Shown: positions 29,213 to 42,806, counted from the first letter of the stretch. The stretch: 64,000 nucleotides of DNA from Acanthacorydalis orientalis (GCA_034766995.1 CM068313.1:37335996-37399995); one strand, 5' to 3'. The notes: generated by a model not told the origin, from the sequence alone. Translations and numbers: made by a program.

Positions 29213-30667
29213 AGCACATGTCGGTGTTGGCTAATTTACGGTTAACATTTTCTTATCATGCTGTTCAGATTTAATAAAACACTTTGACGATCGTTTTAAT
29301 CGGTTTGTTATGTAGTAATACATATAAGATAATGACAATATAAATCGAATTTAATTAATTATTTATATTTTGACATTTGGCATTTTTGTTTTCATCATAA
29401 AAAAAGTATAATTGACAAGTTGCAATAGAATAAATATTGATATGTTCTCACATGAATATATTTACCTTAAAAATGAATTATATATGGGAGCGTTAAATGT
29501 GAAATTTAAATGGAGAAAAATATAAAAAAAATAACTAGTGAAATAAATGTATTTTTTCCAAAATTCTTTACTTATTCACTTGACTTCACTTAACTTAATA
29601 TCTGCGAAAATATAATTTACTCTGTATCTTTTTAAGCTAAAGTGTTATTGAAATGAAACTGATAAACAATTAATTTTTTTCTACAAAACACTAATGTTGA
29701 AACGAAGTTTAACGAAAAATTCACATTGTAATCTATATATAAATCAAATTTCCTTTTCAAATGTATGAATAGTACAATTAAAATGTAAGTCGTATCGATA
29801 CTTACATTTTGAGAATGAATAAAAAAAAAGTATAATCGACACTTCTGACGCAAATCAACTACAAACAAGTATTTCCAATAAATGAACAATCGTTTTTAAA
29901 ATGACAATGATCCGAAAATCAATATTCTTCCCATTTCTATGTCATCCATGTTTAAGTCTATACACAATGGCGCAATCCATTATGATTTGTATGTTACTTT
30001 TTACCTGTCTTTTATGAAAGCCGTGCCTCTCTGTTTCTAAGAAACGGTCTACACGCGAAAAAGACTGTCTCTCACTCTACACACTAAAGAATACATAAAG
30101 CAATACCCATTTCCTAGATATTTGCATAGAAATTGATACTTTACTCCCTTATTTTCTATTTATACACAATGTCGTTTGAAGTTTATACGTACATCAGCGT
30201 TCAGGGGTGTAATAATTAATAGGTTCACTCACACAGATCGTGAATAATGTTTCCGGCAATGATGACAAAAATGTTTTCGGCTGTTTAACAAAATAAATTA
30301 AATTATAAATCACATTCTGATTATGCTATTGATCTTTAATCTATTATACTTCTATTATTTGATCATTATACATTAAATATAAAATCATTTTGATTAAAAA
30401 AAAACATTTTTTTGTATATTTTTACAGAAATGATTCACCCATTAAGGTTACTGTTTGATTAGGACAAGACAAATAAATAATAATAATAAATGTATTTTTT
30501 AATAACAAGTCTAAAAAGTGAAAAAAAAACATAAAAAAAAAACATTTGGATATTACGTATCAAGCAAGGAAATATTAAATCAGTATTAATCTTTTTTTTT
30601 CTATTCTATATTAATTTTTCTCTCAAATACATTAGATATTAAAATAGAATAATGAATTTTTTTGTAG

Positions 30668-30679
30668 TGTGTGTGTGTG

Positions 30680-30747
<68 letters not shown>

Positions 30748-30765
30748 GTGTGTATGTGTGTGTTT
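30668..30765. repeat. (GT)n(TA)n(TG)n
   Basis: A TA core with GT blocks on both sides, which makes the tract roughly asymmetric rather than self-complementary. Confidence 0.9.
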
Positions 30766-31116
30766 GTCTCCTTTTATAACTTTATAATAAATAATAGTTA
30801 AGTACATATTATTTCATTAAAAATATTTAACAGTTATTTGTATTTTGAGAAAAATAAAAGATCTCACTTATTTCATCGATTGTATATTTTTTTAGAAGCA
30901 TGTAGTTTTTTTTAAATTTAACATTTCACCTTATTAATTTTAACACTATATCGTTCTTTAAGCATTTTATTCCCCAGTTTTCCAGTTTTTATCATATTTG
31001 ATAAAAGGAAAAATTATTAACCCAAATGTCATTAAATTAAATGTGGCTACTTCTTGTCCAGTACAATGATTTGACTCTAGGTGTAAAGAAGTAATTATTA
31101 TTTTAACTCATCATCT

Positions 31117-31119
<3 letters not shown>

Positions 31120-31203
<84 letters not shown>

Positions 31204-31209
31204 TATATG
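31120..31209. repeat. (TA)n, longest pure run on this side
   Basis: About 37 pure units, then CACATATATATATG and a GT-rich tail. Confidence 0.95.
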
Positions 31210-31954
31210 TATGTGTGTGTATTTGTGTGTGTGCATGTACGATGTATTGCAAATTTCTAGTCCTGTCCTGAGCACAATAAATGCTCTGTATGCATGGTTC
31301 ATTAAATATCAAAAGGCTCTGTCGGCACGTTTCTTTTATGCGATTAAGTTTCCCGTGTTGTGATTTTTGCTCTCGTATAAAATTACATGGTTACATGTAT
31401 ATTTTATATATGTAACAGACAAATTTCATGAATTAAACAACAATACAATATAGATCACGAATAATGAAAGCGATGATTTGTAAATAATTTTAAGTTTGAA
31501 CCCTGATTTCATGAATTTTAAACTCCTTATGACTATATTTACATACTGATAGCTACTTTACATGTGTCGAAAACAATGAATAAATCTAGACCATTGTGTA
31601 CTTCATTTACTTTATTAATAATTTATATTATTTACTTATTATTCAGTTATGAATAAAATATATACTTATACAAAACTGATTTGGTATTTTAAATCGTATT
31701 ATGTTTCAACAACGAAAATGTGTTTCAAGAATCCGTATTATAATAAATATTAACGTATCATATGTATTAACTAAGTAGAGCAACAAATGTTCTCAATATA
31801 TCTTTGAAGTACTGAAATAAAAAAAATTATTTGGTTTGTTTCATTTTTAGAAGGTACTCTGTTGTGAATTTAACTTCCATTCTAGACTTTATTTTGTAGT
31901 TTTCATGTACACACATGTTCTTCTGTGAACATCTTAGAAGTCGCATACGCATTC

Positions 31955-32072
31955 ATTTCTTGTACAACTGATTTCAATTTTCATCATCTTCAAGTAGGTT
32001 TTGGCCGAACAATTAATAATCGATTTGATGATGACGAAAACCTAAACTGAATATAGAAGAAACGAACTTGTA
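31955..32072. repeat. Fold-back repeat of the TCATCATCTTCAAGTAG type
   Basis: GTACAACTG ... TTTTCATCATCTTCAAGTAGG on the left is mirrored by GTACAAGTTCG ... TTTTCGTCATCATCAAAT read from the right. The same left core recurs at about 12075 and 38115. Confidence 0.5.
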
Positions 32073-32469
32073 CTTAGTCTCCAGAATTTGCATAGAAAAA
32101 TCATTTTATTCGAGACTTGCATTTAGATATATTTTTGAGTTGAAATACACTTTTTTTATATATAAATGAATACTTTCATTTTTTGCACAAATTTTTATTT
32201 TCAGTGATTTTTTTATTTTGAATTTAAATATTTTTTCATAAATTAATTGCATAAACAATTATTTAAAAACATTAGTATAGATTATATATCAAAAACAACT
32301 TATATTTTTCGAAAGATTTAAATTTTCAACATACATCTGACCACTAAAAAAAACTATACTTAGAGTTTACTACAGTAGTTTTAGATCAATTACTATAAAT
32401 ATATTACATAGGTAACAGGATTTGCAAACTATTTTTTTATTCGTATACAAACAATAAAACAAATTTTGT

Positions 32470-32640
32470 TGAAAAACGTTCAATATTTGATTGGTGTAAT
32501 CATTTTTAATTGTTGTCTATACGTATTTAATAGTGACACCAACATCCTCAGAAAACGTTTTTTTTATATGTTAGTGTTCTAAAGATAATGTCATCGTCAT
32601 TAAAATACGCACATGCAACAATTAAAAATTCTCAGTACTT
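32470..32640. repeat. Fold-back repeat, diverged copy
   Basis: The left arm is GAAAAACGTTCAATATTTGA, then ATCATTTTTAATTGTTGTC and ATACGTATTTAATAG. The right arm has TAAAGATAATGTCATCGTCA then AAATACGCACATGCAACAAT, the inverted form of the left arm. Confidence 0.55.
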
Positions 32641-32980
32641 AATTATTGAACACTGCTGAAGAGACACTTTTTGTGAGCTTGTAAAGAACTGAAAAAGTCT
32701 ATGCGAAAGTGAATTTAGCCACATTGCCAAAAAATGCGACAAAAAAAACTTTAACTTAACAAATATTAATTACTCTTCTTGTTATTAACATATCTTCCCA
32801 TCAAAGACTAATGTAATTTATTTTTAATTAAAGTTATTAGAAACCTAAGATGATATCAAAAGTTACATTCTTTTAGTATATTATAAAAATTAAAATAAAA
32901 CAACTAAATAAGCCGACATAACAATAATAAGTGGAAAACATTGAATTTAAAATATAGTTTGTTATTACATCACATCGTTT

Positions 32981-32985
<5 letters not shown>

Positions 32986-33050
<65 letters not shown>
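32986..33050. repeat. (TA)n
   Basis: About 32 units. Confidence 0.95.
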
Positions 33051-33052
<2 letters not shown>

Positions 33053-33426
33053 TTGCTCCGGGAAAAAGAATATAAGACACGTTTATTTTTGGTTTCTTTC
33101 CGAATTATGAAAAATATTTTTTTTCATTTCTTTTGCATGGTTGTGTATATGGACGTTTCACTAATAACACCAACAGCTATTTATAAAAATTGCATTAATT
33201 TTCAGACAAAATATAATAAACACGGTCAAAAAAATAGGTGCATTGAAATATAGAACTAGTGATATACATGTATACGAACATTTTTTAACATTTTATGTTA
33301 CTATAAAATATATGTAATTACGTATAATGTAAATAAACTCTTCGGTAATCATTTTGATAAAAAATTAACCTTACTTCTTGTGAATTTTATTTATTGACAT
33401 TGATATGTAATGTCAATAGAGAATGT

Positions 33427-33438
33427 GTGTGTTTTTAC

Positions 33439-33501
<63 letters not shown>
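33427..33501. repeat. (CATA)n(TA)n
   Basis: Three to four CATA units, then about 28 TA units. Confidence 0.9.
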
Positions 33502-33507
<6 letters not shown>

Positions 33508-33639
33508 ATAAAACAATTCTACAGAAACGGTATTCAAATATTAAAAAAAAGTAATTACATATTTATTGAGGAATTTTAAAAAGAATTTTAAATCGTCTAC
33601 ATTTTAAGAATAAATCAATGTTATAAACAATTCATCAAA

Positions 33640-33960
33640 GTGTGCATTTTTTAAACACAAACATTGAATATATACAGTGTGATGTCATCCTGATTGATTC
33701 GTGTCTGTTGTGATGGTAATATTCGATCCTTTTCAGATGTAAACACATCAATCACGATTAGTACACTAAAATAAACAAATCTATGACACCACACAAGAAG
33801 TTCAAAATGAGACAGTTTTGCATCTGAGAGATCTGGCACGTTTACTTCTTTTACATCAGATAAGAAATAATAACCATCTCCAAATTATGCAGGTCAACAC
33901 GACAGAGCTACCTTGTACAATATTTTCTTGCGACACGTAACAAATTACCATATTTAAAAA
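33640..33960. other. Unassigned GC-balanced stretch
   Basis: A 62-codon minus frame (33651-33839) sits in sequence less AT-rich than average. The translation (SEKDRILPSQQTRINQDD) matches no family I know. Confidence 0.25.
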
Positions 33961-35055
33961 GGTGTGAACTGTCTACTCAGATTACTAATTGCACTAACAG
34001 ATGGTCTTTTATATATAATAAAGTATGTATCGAAAGGAAGAGGCTAGTTTGTTTTCTTTTCACATTCTTTTGAACATTCAATAGTTTTGGAGTTATGAAA
34101 TCGGCTAATTGGAATATTTATTTGGATTCATTTCTAACGTGTCTACGGATTAAGAGAAAAAAAACTGAAATATATATATCAGAGACCGAATAGTTTCATT
34201 TTTTTTTTTTTTTTGAAAATACCTAATCAAATTAGTATTGTTTAATGAAATTATCAAACTAATATTCATTCCAAAAATAAAAAGTAATCAAGTTTTGGTT
34301 TCATTACTCCATGCACTTGTGGATAACATAATAAATCTCATCAACTATCTACAGTACGGTCTCGTTTCATGCAACTAATATACGTGTTTTAATAATCAAA
34401 AAATTTATTATTATATCATATAAAATCAAAATTCATTAGAGTCAAGAACTAGTTTTTTTTTGTTTGTTCAATTAAAAGTAAACATGTTCTTACATGATTT
34501 AAAAATTAAATGTATAACTAGAAACTAGATAAGTTATCATGAGTATCGGAGAATAAACAAACACAAATGAAAATAGTAGTAAACAACTTCAAAATTTGTA
34601 ATCTACTAAACTTGTAATAAAAATTATTGCGGCTGAAAGTAGTTTCACGTTTTTATATTGAAGATAAAACCACATGGTTGTTGCATATACTGTTTTTATT
34701 TCCTTTAAGGTTTGAAATTGCCATACCACTGATAATCGTAGTTATTGAAAAATAATAAATTAAATTTTGTATTCGCTATTCACTAATCAGAAATAAAGAA
34801 AATAAAAAATAGGGTATAATAGTAATTAAAATTGTATACTATTATTTAGCTAACATCTCTTTAGTTCTTAAATATATCGGTTTTAATAAAGTTTTGTCCA
34901 TACCGAAGGCAGCAAGTATTAATATTCTGACCTTACAACATATTTCTGAGATAATTTTGTTAGTAATTCAATCAAAATATAGTTTTGACACTGTGACAAC
35001 ATTTCTTTCACAAATGAATACTTTTGCCACCTTATAAACCACAAAACTCATTTTC

Positions 35056-35235
35056 TGGTCAAAAGTGTTCAATAAATCATCATTGATCATTTCTGATTGT
35101 TATTTATGCGCATTTCGAAAGCAATACCATCATCTTCACCCTTCGTACTCCGAAGATGATAATATCATCACCGAAATGTGTATAAGAAACAATAAAAAAA
35201 AACGATCGATAGAGATTTATTGTATGCTTTTGAGC
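35056..35235. repeat. Fold-back repeat, best preserved copy
   Basis: The two halves are imperfect inverted repeats about 85 bases long. The left half has GGTCAAAAGTGTTCAATAAA, then TTGATCATTTCTGATTG and ATCATCTTCACCC. The right half read inward has GCTCAAAAGCATACAATAAA, then CGATCGTTTTTTTTTATTG and ATCATCTTCGG. The hairpin tip is CTTCG-TACTC-CGAAG. Each arm ends in a GAAGATGAT...CGAAATG module. Confidence 0.75.
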
Positions 35236-36658
35236 AAACATTTTTTGCGGTGTGCTGAGTAAAAAAGAATTAATTTGTGATAATTTACTATGATAGTATA
35301 TTTACAATATTTTATAGTAGCAATTTTATCTTCATAATATGTTGCAAGCTTACAATGTTTACATCTAATGCCTCTTTACGGTCACTAATTAATATTTAGA
35401 TTTACAAGATGAATGCATTTAATCAAATTACATTATATAAATGCATAAGAAAAAAAAATATATATGTATGTATATATATATATATATTAGCTCTTTCATT
35501 TTATAAAAAAATAAATAAAAAATGTTGGAATATGTGGTCGAACGAAAATGTTCGAAAAGATGCATTCCAAGCTAACCACAAAACAATGAAATTTTGTATG
35601 ACTGCGAAACGTATTGTGTTGCATTCGTAAAAGACTTATTTATGTTGGGCTGTGGTGAGATTTATACACATGAAAATGTCATTTAATCTTGTTGTAGGAG
35701 GGCGCACAACATAAATAAGAACACTGATTTGTTGGTGGGTATAACAAGTAAGTTTTTTTCGCATTTATAAATATCGAGCAATATATATAAATATATAGTC
35801 TAGGTGCCTATGTGTATACAAAAATGTATGTATGTAGAACAACATATATAAGAAAAAAAAGTTACTTAAATAAAAAATATAAATTAAAATTTATATTGTA
35901 CCAAACAAGTAAACTTTCGTAATATTCAATATATTACTTTATAGACACGAGACAAGGTACATTTAATACAAAAAATATTGAACGCCTCGACAAGTAGAGT
36001 ACACATTTTATTATTTTTATAACTCATTCAAAAGTATTTTGTTTTTTCGCATTGCATATGCACTAATAACTTAAATTTACTTTATTGTAAAACCGGTTCA
36101 GATTTCAATTACAAAAGTAAATTAATGATAAAAAAAGGATATTAATAAATTAAATAGTGAAAATCTTTATTATTCATTTCGACATGTCACTCAAATAAAT
36201 ATATTAATTTACTAATCATATTTGTATTTAATAAAATGGTACAAATATACACATGAAGATGAATTGAGATTTGAAACCAGATTGTTTTTTCGAAATGAAA
36301 CCATTTTGAAACAATTAGTTTTCAAGAACTAATTACAATAATTTATTTGTTATCATTTCATATCTTTTCAACATTTCTAAAATTTTTATTTTTAATGCTT
36401 GAAAAAGGTAATTCCTTTTAAACTACATTTTTTATGTTACTTGTAGTGTAATTCTGTAATGAAATTATTACACGCTTCTTTAAAGTACTTTACGTTCTGA
36501 AATACTCTGGAAACTAAAATATTGTACTATAAGAAAAATATTAACCAAAAAACAACTAAAAATTGTATAAACACTCTTTAAGATAATTACTTACAGACGA
36601 AATCTAGAACGCTCCGATCTGAAATAGATCAAGGAGGTACACGAAGATCTTTATTTCT

Positions 36659-36687
36659 TATATATGTATATATATATATATATATAG

Positions 36688-36736
<49 letters not shown>

Positions 36737-36870
36737 TTTTTAATGATGCGTTCATTTTAGAGTAGTGATAAAAAATTTAAAAAATACTAGTAAAAAACAG
36801 TAATGTATTAGCCATTGGGTTTCGAATATTTTTAAAAATATTAAACATGATATATATATATATATATATT

Positions 36871-36931
<61 letters not shown>
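36659..36931. repeat. Pair of TA arrays
   Basis: TA tracts at 36659-36734 and 36849-36931 are separated by about 115 bases of ordinary AT-rich sequence. Confidence 0.9.
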
Positions 36932-36932
<1 letters not shown>

Positions 36933-37459
36933 ATATAAATGTCTGCCTGTGTCCAGAAAACTGTTTGCTTAGTGCAAAGTTATTTTAATTTTGTTGAAGA
37001 AACCGGTTATAGTAGTGATGTTAATGACGGCAGCCTTGAATATAAAATACATTTAATTTTTGTAATAAAGCGAACTATTTCTGAATGTTTTTTGTATTTA
37101 GTTTAATTTATGAAAAAATATGTATTCGTATGATTCATTGTGTTTATTCAAATTTTATAACTCATAATATTTATGTATCTAAGTTACACGATATTCTGTT
37201 TCTAATTAAAATAAATATAAAATTGCTATCTTTGAAATCGAAATTACTTGTGTTTGAATATTTTTCTCCATTTTATGCTAATTGAATATCTTTTCATTAT
37301 TTTTCTGTATTAAGAACTACTACTACAATTTTTTTATTACATATGATATGTAGTTACGTTTAAGGCTATAAAATTAATATTAGAATTAATTTTTAAGGCT
37401 ATGATTTAAAAACAATGAAATTTTTACTATTTTATTTAGAAAAATATAAATTTAATTAA

Positions 37460-37577
<118 letters not shown>

Positions 37578-37950
37578 ATAACTGCTTGGTCTGTACTCTT
37601 ATGAAATATAATTGAAATCGGAACGCACATTGAACGTGAAGGTTGTATCGATGCATCAATCCGTGAAAATTAATTCCTGGTGTACAAATCATGGTCATAA
37701 ATACCTTTATACATTCATGGAATGTTAATTTTGTAAACAGTAATGACGTTTACATATAATATTACATCTATAATTCAGTACTGGGAATGCAGCAAACTGA
37801 ATAAATTAGCGATGAACCGTTTGCATTGTTGTATAAATAAATATTATATCTGATTCATACCAGGAACCTATACTGCTTTACAAGACTAGGTACACGGTTA
37901 CAAGAACTTATATAGATGATTTAGAAATGTTGCGTTGTGTTTTGTAAAAC

Positions 37951-37953
<3 letters not shown>

Positions 37954-38011
<58 letters not shown>
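37954..38011. repeat. (TA)n
   Basis: About 29 units. Confidence 0.95.
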
Positions 38012-38017
<6 letters not shown>

Positions 38018-38111
38018 ATATGCTTATTTAATACATCTAATCTATTTTTTCCAATTGTTTAAAATTTATTTTATTAAAATTACTAAGTCTACTAAAATTA
38101 CTAAATCTAAA

Positions 38112-38175
38112 TTACTTTCATCATCTTCGGGTAGATTTTGAACCTGAACAATTCAAAATACACCTAAAGATTACA
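38112..38175. repeat. Partial copy of the TCATCATCTTC repeat
   Basis: CTTTCATCATCTTCGGGTAG then ATTTTGAACCTGAACAATTC matches the left arm of the repeats at 31955 and 12030. The other arm was not recognised. Confidence 0.4.
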
Positions 38176-38459
38176 AAAGTCAAATCCATTACAAAAGAAA
38201 CTAACATATATGTTGCATCTAGGACTTATATACAACAATTATGAATAACGGGTTATACAGGTAAACAGTACATTAATAATCATCATAAATATATATATAT
38301 ATATATATATATAACTATATATGGGTGAAAAATGTGAAACTACTTCCCGTGTGGCACCTAAGTATGTCAAATTTCCTTTGTACGTAATTGTACATGATCA
38401 ATATTGTAAAAACGAAATCAAAAAACAAAGTTGAGTAAAACGAGATTTTGTAATTGAAT

Positions 38460-38640
38460 CGAGTGCTAAAGAAACGACTATATTGTGCGCCACCAGAAAG
38501 AACAGGCTTCGGAGTCGCTGAAGCATACATGGCGCGACAGCCACCGATCTCGTTCTGCAAGTGCAATGCCATCTATAAACAAGATATTGACCCTACATCT
38601 CGAGGCCAGTTCACGTGCATTGTCTTCTTAAATTATAATG
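38460..38640. other. Unexplained GC-rich island
   Basis: About 150 bases near 50% G+C (GCGCCACCAGAAAGAACAGG, then CATGGCGCGACAGCCACC). It is open on both strands over part of its length, but neither translation resembles a known protein and no good splice junctions bracket it. Confidence 0.35.
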
Positions 38641-38971
38641 TTAAATACAATTTAATACCTAATGATTACGATTAAGTTTGGTTATTATATACTTTGAAAA
38701 AACATATATTTGTAAAAGACTTTTTAAATCCTAAATTAAACTTCGACATTGTATTATCAATGTGGTACAATTAAATATTAAATAACTACAGTATATAGTC
38801 CGTCAAAATTGAAGATAAAATAGAAAGAAATGTTGAAAGAAAAAAACGTATATCGGTTTTCACAACATAATATATTTCAAGATAAAAAAAAATCTAAGAA
38901 CGAAACTAAACGAATTAAACTTGAATCTTATGAACTGACCAAGCAAACATTTCCCGTCACTATGACTACTC

Positions 38972-38998
38972 GTCACTTTGTCCTATGGACAAAGTGAC
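38972..38998. repeat. Perfect 12-bp hairpin with a 3-base loop
   Basis: GTCACTTTGTCC, loop TAT, then GGACAAAGTGAC. The stem is half G+C in very AT-rich surroundings. A further GTCAC lies about 15 bases upstream. Confidence 0.85.
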
Positions 38999-39554
38999 AA
39001 GAAATGTGTTTTCTTTTTATACAAGAAGATACAATTCTATCATAATTCAATAATCGTTACTATTCGTTTATTAGTAGGATGTGTATTTATTTTATCTGTT
39101 ACAAATTACATATTTGAAAGCATTCAATTTTTATAGGATGAAAATTTATGATAATAATTTTACAAATATGTTACTCATCAATCATTATACGATGAAAATA
39201 TACAGTTGATAGAGAATATCAACTTTCTCATAGATGTGTTCATATCAATATTGATGAGTTTTAAGAATTTGGACAACCTTGTGCAGACAAACTGACCATC
39301 GAATAAGCGAATACAGCTAATCATCTACTAAAAAAACGTTGGACAATGGATTGATGATGTCACATAACGGATTGTCAGACCGCAAAACATGGAATATACA
39401 TCTGTGTGAAGTTTAGTTTTTGTCTGTTTTATTTTTCGACTATAAATATGTTCTTGGAATCAATTTAATTCATATCGAATTTAATTTGATAGAAAGTTAA
39501 TTTTGATAGATATTCACTAATTAAATGCCTACAGATACTATCTATATATGTATG

Positions 39555-39555
<1 letters not shown>

Positions 39556-39608
<53 letters not shown>

Positions 39609-39775
39609 AAGAAGAGATAAAGAGAGGAACGTATATGTATTGCCTAATTTAATATTTTATGGTAAAATTATTTCAATATAAATAGTAAATTAAGTTATAA
39701 TAAACTGGCAATAAATTATTTTTAATACGAATTATTAAAATATTTTTAATACGAATAGGTTTTGTGAAACATAAT

Positions 39776-39817
<42 letters not shown>

Positions 39818-39820
39818 AGA
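39556..39820. repeat. Twin (TA)n(GA)n arrays
   Basis: Arrays at 39556-39620 and 39775-39820 both run TA, then GA, and then GAAGAGATAAA, suggesting a local duplication. Confidence 0.85.
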
Positions 39821-40199
39821 GATAAAAATTATTTACCAAAACTTAACTTAAAATAAGCTTACGATTTTACCAAAGTATTAAACATATAAATATATTTTTT
39901 ATCAACATTGTGGCACGAAATAACGTACTGCAAGTTTCAAAATAAATTTCTTAAATAATTTTAATTAATTCAATACCGTCAATTAAAATGTAAAATCTAT
40001 TGACTAGTAAGCCCACCCACGTTTATAATAAACACGAATCACATGTGAACATAAATCGTACTGAAAACATTATGTTGTATAAACAAAAACTGCTGTTATT
40101 TTATCATAACTCGATCTTAAATCGTTAATAGTTGCGCATCCCTCAACAGAATTCGTCTCAAATAACAAACCAAATACTGACCACATATCTAAAAGCGTT

Positions 40200-40480
40200 A
40201 ACATTGTCCGGCCACTTATGGAATGTGTTCGGTTTAAAGTGAAGCTAGCAGTCGGGCAGGTGTGTTAAATGTGTGTATGCGTATTCGTCTGTTCTTGTAT
40301 TGACCGTACTGGACCTGAAGAGACTGATCTCACCGTCCGTTGTATTTCAAGAACTGCCTGTGATGAGAAATGAAATCATCGTGGGCAGATACTGCGCGGT
40401 TAAGCCACATGGCACTGATTTCAAATTCTATTTGAAGCATTATCGTGTGGTTACTTCATAGATGACTATCTGATCAAGAC
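40200..40480. other. Unexplained GC-rich island
   Basis: A 62-codon plus frame (40273-40461) with balanced codons, including QELPVMRNEIIVGRYCAVKP, in a GC-enriched segment. No family was recognised and flanking splice sites are unclear. It could be a lone exon, a transcript leader or repeat debris. Confidence 0.3.
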
Positions 40481-41333
40481 ATGATGCAATGTGACGAATA
40501 TCACCTATAAAACCGATAATGAGCTGCATTCGATTCATATCTACATAATTATATGCGCTGCAAAATTTATCTCAATATATCGATACTTTTTAATTCAGTA
40601 AAAACCGTTTAAGATTATATCGTCCTGCCCACTCATCGAATCAACTTCTTAGTAACATTATATTTATGTACAAATAACTATACAATATATTGTAAAAGGA
40701 ACAAAATATGTTCAACTTTTGCTAAGAGTTATAGCGTTAAAAAATATCAGCCCGTAATGCCAAATTATAGTTATATGAGAATAAAAAGATTAACATAAAG
40801 ATTACACATTCGTTAAAGTATTAAAGTTAACGTTTTCATTTTAACTAAAATTAAAATGATTACAAGTAATTAAATAATTACCTTTTAATTTGTACGCCGA
40901 CACCTTGAATTTCTTCACTACTACCGGTTTAAATAGGTGATATGTTCATTAAGTATGTTATAATTTATTAAATTACTATTTTTAATCTTTTCAGAATTGC
41001 TATATTAAAAGCGTATGTGGTATTTTATTTGCCTACGATACCATTTATATAATAGTTGTTCTTATTATTCAAATAAAAATTAACAAATACATACAGTTGC
41101 AAATTGGAAAATATTATTTTCAATAATTTTATGCAGGATACCTTTTCGATTAAAAATAAAATTTGATTCAGGTATCTTGGTGTAATTTCATTAAATATTT
41201 TTTAAAACACATTTTATTTTTGTACCATACTGTTTATTTTAGTGTATATTATAGATTTAATCATTTATAAGTAATAAACACTGTAAAAAAGTTTTATAAC
41301 TTCAAAAAAATAACAAAAATATCAACATTTATA

Positions 41334-41334
<1 letters not shown>

Positions 41335-41385
<51 letters not shown>
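41335..41385. repeat. (TA)n
   Basis: About 24 units. Confidence 0.95.
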
Positions 41386-41389
<4 letters not shown>

Positions 41390-42507
41390 AGATAATGTTA
41401 TTTCTTTTTTAAAATGTAAATACACAAATATAACAAAACCATTAAGGTTCAACGAAAAGATGCATTGCGCAATGTTGTGATCAAAAATAGTTCATGAAAA
41501 ATGTGTGTCAGTTGTGTGTTCTTCCTCATGTTCTGCTATAATTCACACAGATAATATACATGTACCATTCAATTATATTCAGTAGTGTTCTCACATTTTA
41601 TGATATCACTATCACTTACAACCCATAATGAATTTTAGCAGCCCCTTTCTGTATGAGTAAAATTAAGGAGATTAAAATGGTAGAAAAAATAAATATAACA
41701 GAGTAATTTTTGATAGATACTATTTTTTTGTAAATAGATAAAACAATATAAAATAATTTATTGTTTAGGTTCAGTTTAAGAATGTGTCGTCAACTAATTA
41801 ACTGTTCAAATAGTTTAAACGCAATGCGAAGAATGAATTTTTTACCAATGAATAATTTTGGAAATTTATATTTCATAGCCAAAAGTGAAACGAATTTCTC
41901 GTTTGATATTAAATTAAATTATTATCAGTTACCTTTAATTTTTATTAACAACAAAGATTATCTTTTATAGATTACCTTACTTTTTACTTTTTAAAATTCA
42001 ACCATATCCAACTGCAATCCTTCCAGGAATCTTCGATACACAGTTTAAGATCCACAGATACATAGCATAATATTTTTTATATTGTATTTTGAAATAGTAA
42101 TAAACGGTTCAGTTTAATTACATTTCTTTTGAAGGTATTTGAAAACATTTCAATATCATTTTTTTTTTAAATATAACAATCTTTTTACCGTTGAGAAGCT
42201 ACTGAAAAATGACTTGAGTTCAATTCTATAATCATTAATATGCTGCTTCAATAAATAAACACGTATTGTTATATAAAAATTATAAAATTAAAAAATAAAC
42301 AATATTTTTGTTGTCCGTCTGTTATCTCCTCTTTTCCAGTAACTTACTCCATCTTTTTCTATTTGAATTTTTTACTGTTCTTATCCTATTTGCTATTTTT
42401 ATTTATATTATTATTTTCCAATTTATTCTGGTTATTCTGAAAATATATTTCTTTATGTTTCTCTGTACTGTTACCATTTCTGAATTATTTTCGCATATAA
42501 GAACCAT

Positions 42508-42508
<1 letters not shown>

Positions 42509-42571
<63 letters not shown>
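42509..42571. repeat. (TA)n
   Basis: About 30 units. Confidence 0.95.
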
Positions 42572-42574
<3 letters not shown>

Positions 42575-42806
42575 TACTGATAGATATAATTAGTCAATAT
42601 TGAAATAAAAAATATAAATATTTATATAAATATATCCATATTAAGAAATCTTATGCTTAATTTCTGTTTTTAATTATTGAAATACTTTCATAGAATTCAA
42701 GTTTAATTTATTGCACTATAGATAACGGCATGCCTGAATATTATATATGGACATGTCACCATCTAATTAAAATTATGTACGGAAATATTATATTAAATTC
42801 TGAACA

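Larger units (their letters stand above)
29213..31950. other. No gene seen
   Basis: AT-rich with two TA arrays. The 85-codon minus frame at 29632-29889 has no recognisable motif. Confidence 0.5.
33961..37450. other. No gene seen
   Basis: AT-rich apart from the fold-back repeat at 35056 and the TA arrays near 36.7-36.9 kb. Confidence 0.5.

Noticed and set aside
35120..35185. Functional hammerhead ribozyme in the fold-back repeat
   Set aside because: The conserved CTGANGA is mutated and the stem does not join GAAA directly; only a loose resemblance remains.
38315..38675. Overlapping frames on both strands in a GC-rich island
   Set aside because: Neither translation has a recognisable motif or splice context, so the segment is listed only as an unexplained island.
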